Assembly (NCBI GenBank): GCA_019347595.1
Contig: JAHWLA010000065.1
Span: forward strand, 1-11,560
DNA from: Actinomycetota bacterium
Lineage (GTDB): Bacteria; Actinomycetota; Acidimicrobiia; Acidimicrobiales; JAHWLA01
Reading direction: 5' to 3'
DNA length: 11,560 nt
The notes under the pieces are model-generated. The model saw only the letters and a program-made list of their open reading frames with translations. It had not been told where the DNA came from and searched no databases. Positions 6,697-11,560 of this stretch are shown one piece after another. Each line of letters begins with the position of its first letter. Position 1 is the stretch's first letter. The translations under genes were made by a program, and so were the position numbers.

Positions 6697-6719
6697 CACG
6701 TACCGAGTACATACGTCAC
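6697..6719 (+). repeat. Direct repeat copy B just after the hybrid kinase gene
   Basis: This 23-nt string begins CACGTACCGAG and ends TACATACGTCAC. It starts 8 nt after the kinase stop codon and matches the copy at 4808-4828 in the same orientation apart from two one-base gaps. Its right part doubles as the left arm of the inverted repeat at 6703-6743. Together the two copies bracket the sensor-kinase pair. Confidence 0.65.
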
Positions 6720-6743
6720 CGGATCCGTGACCTATGTACTCGG
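6703..6743. terminator. Inverted repeat between convergent genes, candidate bidirectional terminator
   Basis: The arms CCGAGTACATACGTCAC (6703-6719) and GTGACCTATGTACTCGG (6727-6743) are complementary over 17 positions with one C-C mismatch, around a 7-nt CGGATCC loop. The structure lies between the hybrid kinase stop (6687-6689) and the ligase on minus. It includes the ligase stop TAG (6732-6734) and its last few codons. No T-run follows on either strand, so termination is inferred from position and symmetry. Confidence 0.6.
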
Positions 6744-8423
6744 GACTGCCGGTGGCTCGGCGAAGGCGTTGCGCAGCTCGCGCTTGAGGATCTTCCCGGC
6801 CGCGTTGCGGGGCAGTTGCTCGCCCCGCAAGAGCACCTTGGTCGGCACCTTGAACGGCGCCAGCCGCGCCCGCACGTGGTCCTGGAGCGCCTCCACCGTC
6901 AGCGTGTGGCCGGGCCGCACGTACACGACGGCCACGACCTCCTCGCCGAGCCGTTCGTGGGGCACGCCGAGCACCGCCGCCTCGTACACCGCCGGGTGCT
7001 CGTAGATCGCCGCCTCCACCTCGGCGCAGTACACGTTCTCGCCGCCGCGCAGCACCATGTCCTTGGCTCGGTCCTCGACGTAGACGAAGCCCTCGTCGTC
7101 GACCCGCCCGATGTCGCCCGTGCGCAGCCACCCGTCGACGATCGTCTCCGCCGTCGCCTCGGGCTTGTTCCAGTAGCCGCGGATGAGGTTGGGCCCCTTC
7201 AACCAGATCTCGCCCCGCTCCCCGGCCGACAGCGGCGTGCCGTCGGGGTCGCGAACCTCGATCTGCAGGATGGGGGTGGCCCGGCCCGTGCTCGTGGGGT
7301 GGGTGAGGTAGTCGTCCCCGGCGTTCTGCGGCCCGTAGGCATTCGTCTCCGTCATGCCGTAGCCGATGCCCGGCCCCGCCTTCTTGAACGACGACGCCAC
7401 CCGCTTGACCAGCTCGGGCGGGGCGGGGGCACCGCCGCCGCCGACGCTGACCAACGACGACGTGTCGAACTCGGCGAAGCGGGGCGACTCCAGCAGGTCC
7501 CAGCTTTGGGTCGGCACGCCGACGAAGTTGGTCACGCGCTCCCGCTCGATCAGCTCCAGCGCCCGCTCGGGGTCCCACTTGTGCATGATCACCAGCTTCA
7601 GCCCGCCCGCGAAGCACGACAGCATCACCGGCACGCACCCCGTCACATGGAACAGCGGCACGATCAGGATGAACACCGGCGCGCTGGTGAACGCACTCTC
7701 GCCGCCCCGCCGCACCCGGTCGACCGACGCCCGGCACCCGAACCCCATGAGCGCCTGCACCACCGCCCGGTGCGTGGACACCGCCCCCTTGGGCCGTCCC
7801 GTGGTGCCCGACGTGTAGAGGATGGTGGCGTCGTCGTCGGGCTCGATGTCGACATCGGGCAGCGGCACGCCGTCGGGCTTGACCACGTCGTCCCACCGGG
7901 TCACGTCGGCGTCGACCGTGCCCTCCAGCCGCACGCCGAGGATGCGTGTGTCGAGCCGACGTGTCGTCGCCGCCGCCCGCGCTACCCGCTCGCCGTCGGC
8001 GACGAGCACCACCGCCCCGGAGTCCTCCAACCCGTAGGCGAGCTCGTCCTCCGTCCACCAGGCGTTGAGCGACACCGCCACGGCGCCCACCGAGAGCACG
8101 GCGGCGTAGGTGACGACCCACTCGGGATAGTTGCGCATGGCGATGGCCACCCGGTCGCCCTTGCGCACACCGAAGTGGTCGACGAGGGCGTTGCCGAGGG
8201 CGTCGACGTGGCGCATGACGTCGGCGAAGCTCCACCGTTCGTCCTCGTAGACGAAAAACGTCTCGTCGCCCCGCATGCGGGCCAGGCGGAACACGTCGCG
8301 CATCGAACGGGGCGCGTGCTTGAACACCGTGTACGTCACGCCCCCGATGTCGGCCTGCGCGGTCTCGTAGATCTGGCCCGGGCCGGTCACCTCGGCCACG
8401 GCCGCTTCGTAGGTGACCGTCAT
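6732..8423 (-). CDS. Acyl-CoA ligase (AMP-forming, FadD-like)
   Basis: This 563-residue member of the ANL adenylating superfamily activates a carboxylic acid with ATP and then transfers the acyl group to CoA. The P-loop is YTSGTTGRPKG (203-213). The adenine-binding motif is YGMTET (355-360), the hinge and ribose-binding region is GWLRTGD to RAKDMVLRGGENVY (431-465), and the catalytic Lys is 544 in PRNAAGK. Length and motifs match medium- or long-chain fatty-acyl-CoA ligases, but substrate cannot be read from sequence; aromatic or steroid-derived acids are possible. ATG 8423 shares its A with the stop of the upstream dehydrogenase (TGATG), so the two are translationally coupled and probably act on one substrate: ligation to CoA, then alpha-beta dehydrogenation. 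The C-terminal PPAVPST tail and stop fall in the hairpin at 6703-6743. Confidence 0.95.
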   Translation of the reverse strand: MTVTYEAAVAEVTGPGQIYETAQADIGGVTYTVFKHAPRSMRDVFRLARMRGDETFFVYEDERWSFADVMRHVDALGNALVDHFGVRKGDRVAIAMRNYPEWVVTYAAVLSVGAVAVSLNAWWTEDELAYGLEDSGAVVLVADGERVARAAATTRRLDTRILGVRLEGTVDADVTRWDDVVKPDGVPLPDVDIEPDDDATILYTSGTTGRPKGAVSTHRAVVQALMGFGCRASVDRVRRGGESAFTSAPVFILIVPLFHVTGCVPVMLSCFAGGLKLVIMHKWDPERALELIERERVTNFVGVPTQSWDLLESPRFAEFDTSSLVSVGGGGAPAPPELVKRVASSFKKAGPGIGYGMTETNAYGPQNAGDDYLTHPTSTGRATPILQIEVRDPDGTPLSAGERGEIWLKGPNLIRGYWNKPEATAETIVDGWLRTGDIGRVDDEGFVYVEDRAKDMVLRGGENVYCAEVEAAIYEHPAVYEAAVLGVPHERLGEEVVAVVYVRPGHTLTVEALQDHVRARLAPFKVPTKVLLRGEQLPRNAAGKILKRELRNAFAEPPAVPST

Positions 8424-9637
8424 CAGTTGCCGAAGTCCCAGGTGTGCCCCGTCTCGTAGCGGCCGAGGACGTTCTTGGCGATGAGGATGCGGTGTACCTC
8501 GTCGGGGCCGTCGGCCAGTCGAAGCGTGCGGGCGCCGAGGTACATGCCGGCCAGCGGCAGGTCGTTGGACACGCCGGCGGCGCCCCACACCTGGATGGCC
8601 CGGTCGACCACACGGTGGTACGCCGCGGGCACGAAGACCTTGATGGCGGAGATGTCGGTGCGCGCCTCGCGGTCATTCTCGTCGATCTTCTCGGCGGCGT
8701 GGATGGTCATGAGCCGGGCCGCCTGGATGTCGATGTAACTGTCGGCGATGAACCCCTGCACGAACTGCTTGTCCTTGAGCAGCCCGCCGTGCACCTGGCG
8801 GGTGGTGGCCCGCTCCACCATGAGGTCGAAGGCCCGCCACATCTGGCCCACCGAGTTCATGCAGTGGAAGATGCGGCCTGCGCCCAGCCGGTCCTGTGCC
8901 GCCTGGTGCCCCTGGCCCACCTGGCCCAGCAGATTCTCGACGGGCACCCGCACGTTCTCGTACTTCACCTCGCAGTGGTCCGACGTGTCGCGGCCCCAGA
9001 TGCCGATGCCCCGCACGATGTCGACGCCCGGCGTGTCGGTGGGGACGATGATCTGCGCCATCGAGCCGGTCTCCGCCACCCGGCACATGACGATGAAGAA
9101 GTCGGCCTCGATCCCGTTCGACGTGAACCACTTGTGGCCGTTGATCACCCACTCGTCGCCGTCGCGCACCGCCGTGGTGGTGAGCGAACGGGGGTCGGAG
9201 CCGGGGTTGTGCGGCTCGGTCATGGAGAAGCCCGACTCCATGGTCCCGTCGATGAGGGGAAGCAACCACTTCTCCTTCTGCTCCTCCGAGCCGTACTTCA
9301 GGAGGATCTTCTGGTTGCCGCTGTTGGGCGCCACGACGCCGAAGAGCTTGGCCGCCCCGATGGCATACGCCAGGATCTCGTTCATGTAGGCATGGGCCAG
9401 GAAGTCGAGGCCCATGCCGCCGTACTCCTGCGGAAGGTGCGGTGCCCACAGGCCCGCCTTCTTGACCTTCTGCTTGATCTCCTCGCGCAGCTCGCGTGCG
9501 GTCTCACGATCGCGGCTGCGGCCCCAGAGCGCTGCCTCGTTGGGAAGGATGTCCTCGTTGACGATCTCGGCGGTGCGGAGTCGTATGTCGTTGATCCGCT
9601 CGTCCAGCGTCGGGATCGGCTTGACGTTCATCGGCAT
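8423..9637 (-). CDS. Acyl-CoA dehydrogenase (ACAD10/11-like)
   Basis: This 404-residue FAD flavoenzyme has the complete three-part acyl-CoA dehydrogenase fold. The N-terminal helical domain is at about 1-130, a beta domain containing GFSMTEP (136-142) and WFTSN (170-174) follows, and the C-terminal helical domain has QVWGAAGVSNDLPL (349-362). The active-site segment reads RLADGPDEVHR (373-383), the form found in ACAD10/11-like and some FadE proteins. Asp376 sits where medium-chain enzymes have the catalytic Glu. It would oxidise an acyl-CoA to the trans-2-enoyl-CoA, passing electrons to ETF. ATG 9637 is supported by AAGGGGGA about 8 nt upstream; ATG 9631 is an alternative. It is the first gene of a two-gene operon with the ligase. 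A 6-4-6 dyad at 9686-9701, about 50 nt upstream, may be its operator. Substrate is unknown. Confidence 0.95.
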   Translation of the reverse strand: MPMNVKPIPTLDERINDIRLRTAEIVNEDILPNEAALWGRSRDRETARELREEIKQKVKKAGLWAPHLPQEYGGMGLDFLAHAYMNEILAYAIGAAKLFGVVAPNSGNQKILLKYGSEEQKEKWLLPLIDGTMESGFSMTEPHNPGSDPRSLTTTAVRDGDEWVINGHKWFTSNGIEADFFIVMCRVAETGSMAQIIVPTDTPGVDIVRGIGIWGRDTSDHCEVKYENVRVPVENLLGQVGQGHQAAQDRLGAGRIFHCMNSVGQMWRAFDLMVERATTRQVHGGLLKDKQFVQGFIADSYIDIQAARLMTIHAAEKIDENDREARTDISAIKVFVPAAYHRVVDRAIQVWGAAGVSNDLPLAGMYLGARTLRLADGPDEVHRILIAKNVLGRYETGHTWDFGN

Positions 9638-9685
9638 GGATGGCGTCCCCCTTGGTCTGCCATCCGCAGACGATAGGCCGGTCCC

Positions 9686-9701
9686 CTGACGGACACGTCA
9701 G
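9686..9701. promoter_or_regulatory. Dyad CTGACG-N4-CGTCAG, candidate operator or weak terminator
   Basis: A perfect 6-bp inverted repeat with a 4-bp spacer lies in the 81-nt gap between the propeller gene (stop 9719-9721) and the acyl-CoA dehydrogenase (start 9637), both on minus. Its spacing and symmetry suit a TetR-family regulator, a common controller of fatty-acid genes. It also lies 17 nt after an upstream stop and could be a short terminator stem, although no T-run follows. No regulator gene is nearby. Confidence 0.4.
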
Positions 9702-9718
9702 CGACGGGTGTTCGAGGG

Positions 9719-11071
9719 TCAGGCCAGGACACCGAACGCCAGTGTCGCCCCCGACGGCGACCAAGCGAGCGCCGCGTACGGCGCGGCGTTGGCGGCCAAC
9801 TGCGCCAGGCGCTTGCCCGTGCCGTCCTTCGCCTGGCAGACGGCGGGGCGGGGATGCCCGGCGACATCGGCCACGAACGCCATGGCGTCGCCGTCGGCGC
9901 TCCAGGTCGGCTGCCACATGTTCGTACCGACGACGCGGTCGGCGCGCGTGGCAACGTCGGTCACGGTCAGCTTCGGTGTCGTGCCCCGGTCGGCTACCCA
10001 GCCCACCTGGCGGCCGCTCGGGTTGAGGGCGAAGTCGTTGCCCCGGACGCCGACTTCTATGGCGTCGCCGCCGTCGGGCCGCGCCACCACGGCTCGCTCG
10101 ACACCGCCCTGCACGGCGACGAACGCCACGCGACTGCCGTCCTTGGCCCAGGCCAAGGCGCGGCTGGGCGTCTCGCCCGCACCCGCCCGGGCCACGGCGC
10201 CCTTGGCAATGGTGACGATCGCGAGCTGCTGCCTGTCGGTGTAGGCGACGCGGGCCCCGTCGGGCGACACCTCGAAGGCGTGCACGCTGCGGGTGCTGTC
10301 GCTCTGGACGAGCACACGGCGGTTGCCGCCGTCGGCGTCGGCCACGGCCAGCGTGCCGCCGTCGGTGAAGACGACACTGCCGTCGGGGCGGACGGCAACA
10401 TCGCCGGGCACGGAGTCGAGGTCGAGCACCTGCGTGGGGTCGCCGCCCGCTGCGGGCACGCGGTGGAGGCGGTGGTCCTGCGGCGAGTGGGCCGCGGCGA
10501 ACACCACGGCTCGGCTGTCGGGCGTCCATGCGAGCTGGTTGCCCACGGGGTGGTCGTCGAACAGCGTGCGGGCCGTCCCCGCCGACAGGTCGAGCACCGC
10601 CAGCCGACGCTGCGTCTGCGGGCCGTCGAGGTAGGCGAGGTAGCGGCCGTCGGGGGACCAGGCATAGCGGTCGGTCTCCTGGTCCACCACGCGACGGAGG
10701 CGGCCGTCGGCGACGTCGACCAGCCACAGTCCGGTCTTGTCGGCGGTGGACGCGGCGCCCGTGCACGTCAGGGCGGGCGCCGTGGTGGTCGTCGTCGTGG
10801 GGGCTGCCGTCGTCGCCGTGGTGGACGGGGTGGCGGGCGGGGGCAGGAGCGAGGAGGTCGACGTGGTGTCGTCGCCACCCGGGGCGACGGTGTCGTCGGT
10901 GGTGAGGTCGAGCGGCATGGTCGTGCGCGAGCGGTCGGCCTGCACCTGCGTGTCGTCGCCGTCGTGGGCGACCACGCCCAGCACGCCGCCCAGGAACACG
11001 ACGGCGGATGCCACCGCCACCGCGGCGCGGCCGTGCCGCCACGTCGTCAACCAGTCGATGATGCGCCCCAT
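9719..11071 (-). CDS. Membrane-anchored TolB/WD40-like beta-propeller protein
   Basis: The protein is 450 residues. A short cytoplasmic head is followed by one membrane segment at about 16-35, then a Thr/Ser/Pro-rich stalk at about 50-100. The rest is a propeller with eight repeats of the [AT]-W-[ST]-[PA]-[DS]-G type: AWSPDGRYLAYL near 137, then AWTPDS, VRPDGS, VSPDGA, AWAKDG, LNPSGR, TWSADG and the last AWSPSG near 436. This PD40/TolB-like pattern is a protein-interaction or scaffold fold with no catalytic residues of its own. There are only two cysteines, C103 just before blade 1 and C412 near the end, and they could form a disulfide closing the ring. There is no lipobox, so it is a signal-anchor protein with the propeller outside the membrane. 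ATG 11071 is preceded by AAGGGG at 6 nt. Function and partner are unknown. Confidence 0.88.
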   Translation of the reverse strand: MGRIIDWLTTWRHGRAAVAVASAVVFLGGVLGVVAHDGDDTQVQADRSRTTMPLDLTTDDTVAPGGDDTTSTSSLLPPPATPSTTATTAAPTTTTTTAPALTCTGAASTADKTGLWLVDVADGRLRRVVDQETDRYAWSPDGRYLAYLDGPQTQRRLAVLDLSAGTARTLFDDHPVGNQLAWTPDSRAVVFAAAHSPQDHRLHRVPAAGGDPTQVLDLDSVPGDVAVRPDGSVVFTDGGTLAVADADGGNRRVLVQSDSTRSVHAFEVSPDGARVAYTDRQQLAIVTIAKGAVARAGAGETPSRALAWAKDGSRVAFVAVQGGVERAVVARPDGGDAIEVGVRGNDFALNPSGRQVGWVADRGTTPKLTVTDVATRADRVVGTNMWQPTWSADGDAMAFVADVAGHPRPAVCQAKDGTGKRLAQLAANAAPYAALAWSPSGATLAFGVLA

Positions 11072-11109
11072 GTGATGCCCCTTCAGTCGCCGGCGAGACT
11101 AACGACGGC

Positions 11110-11560
11110 TCAGCCGACGCGGGCGACGCCCCGGGCCGCGTAGCGCGGCTCGGTCTTCACGTCGTCGTCGATGGGCTCGCCGCAACGCGGGATGGGGGTG
11201 GTGCCGACTCGTTCGACGACGGCCTCCCATGCCGCTTCCTCGCCGTGCGGCGAGCGGGCCTCGAGGCGGGTGCGGCCGTCGGGCAGGTCGACGGCGCGCC
11301 GCTGCCAGTCGAGCCACTCCCATCCGATCTCGGCGAAGGCATGCCGCTCCACGATCTGCGCCTGCGGCGACGGCAGGCCGGCGCATCCCCGGTAGCGAGG
11401 GAGGAGGTCGTCGAGCGGCCCCGTGCGGTGCCGGAGGCGGTGGAGCGCGTCGGCGTCGAGGAACGCCCACACCGTGCCGTAGGGCAACACGATCCCGGTG
11501 GGCGCGAACCGGTGGCCGCCGGTGTGGCTGGTGCGCGCCACGCCGTCGACCTTGGTGGCG
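11110..11560 (-). CDS. Sucrase/ferredoxin-like (Suc_Fer-like) protein, C-terminal part (cut by window edge)
   Basis: The frame is open to the right edge, so the roughly 149 codons seen are a C-terminal fragment. A GTG at 11541 is not needed as a start because in-frame sequence reading ATKVDGVARTSHTGGHRF continues upstream. SHTGGHRFAPTGIVLP matches the signature of the Suc_Fer-like family of thioredoxin-fold [2Fe-2S] proteins. In yeast Apd1, a related protein, the two His of an HxGGH motif and two upstream Cys ligate the cluster. Both His are present here and the expected Cys lie beyond the window. The later RYRGC and RCGEPID cysteines are not in the known ligand positions. The family is poorly characterised; a redox role is likely but not shown. 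It ends 38 nt before the propeller gene start on the same strand, so an operon is possible. Confidence 0.8.
   Translation of the reverse strand, partial: ATKVDGVARTSHTGGHRFAPTGIVLPYGTVWAFLDADALHRLRHRTGPLDDLLPRYRGCAGLPSPQAQIVERHAFAEIGWEWLDWQRRAVDLPDGRTRLEARSPHGEEAAWEAVVERVGTTPIPRCGEPIDDDVKTEPRYAARGVARVG

Noticed and set aside
6565..8676. A 703-codon minus-strand frame across the kinase end and ligase region.
   Set aside because: It is another frame of the ligase strand with Arg/Gly-rich translation and no motifs. The real ligase frame has all ANL motifs.
11110..11541. A complete 143-residue protein starting at GTG 11541.
   Set aside because: The frame stays open to the window edge and the Suc_Fer-like homology runs across the GTG, so it is a truncated larger protein.

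Overview
The window is high-GC DNA with dense bidirectional coding, short intergenic gaps and frequent GTG starts. The gene set (an RsbW-type kinase, an acyl-CoA dehydrogenase paired with an acyl-CoA ligase, a Suc_Fer-like protein, a TolB-like propeller protein and GGDEF-EAL signalling proteins) suggests a chromosomal segment of an actinobacterium, perhaps of the Acidimicrobiia type. That placement is inferred from composition and gene families, since no marker gene is present. I see no tRNA, rRNA, CRISPR array, transposase or phage gene.

Layout. (1) 1-979, minus: the 5' part of a glycogen debranching enzyme (glgX), cut by the left edge. (2) 1070-1739, plus: an RsbW-like ATPase followed by a small, acidic, low-complexity protein, divergent from glgX. 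(3) 1713-1840: a 43-bp tandem duplication running into a long perfect-arm hairpin, between convergent genes. (4) 1847-6689: a signalling cluster. On the minus strand is a 995-residue REC, multi-TM, GAF, GGDEF, EAL protein. Divergent from it on plus are a three-TM protein with a degenerate histidine-kinase dimerisation helix and no ATPase domain, and, 4 nt later, a soluble REC-HisKA-HATPase kinase. The REC domains of the two large proteins are close paralogues. (5) 6703-6743: a 17-bp-arm inverted repeat between convergent genes. (6) 6732-9637, minus: an acyl-CoA dehydrogenase and an acyl-CoA ligase overlapping by one base (TGATG), a lipid or carboxylic-acid catabolism pair. (7) 9719-11071, minus: a membrane-anchored TolB/WD40-like propeller protein with a Thr-rich stalk. 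(8) 11110-11560, minus: the C-terminal part of a sucrase/ferredoxin-like [2Fe-2S] protein, cut by the right edge.

The most interesting block is 4.8-6.7 kb. A kinase-dead membrane sensor is translationally close to a sensorless kinase, and both are divergent from a c-di-GMP enzyme carrying nearly the same receiver domain. Two near-identical 21/23-nt direct repeats (4808-4828 and 6697-6719) bracket the sensor-kinase pair. The simplest reading is a phosphorelay that sets c-di-GMP level, with a cassette-like boundary. The wiring is inference.
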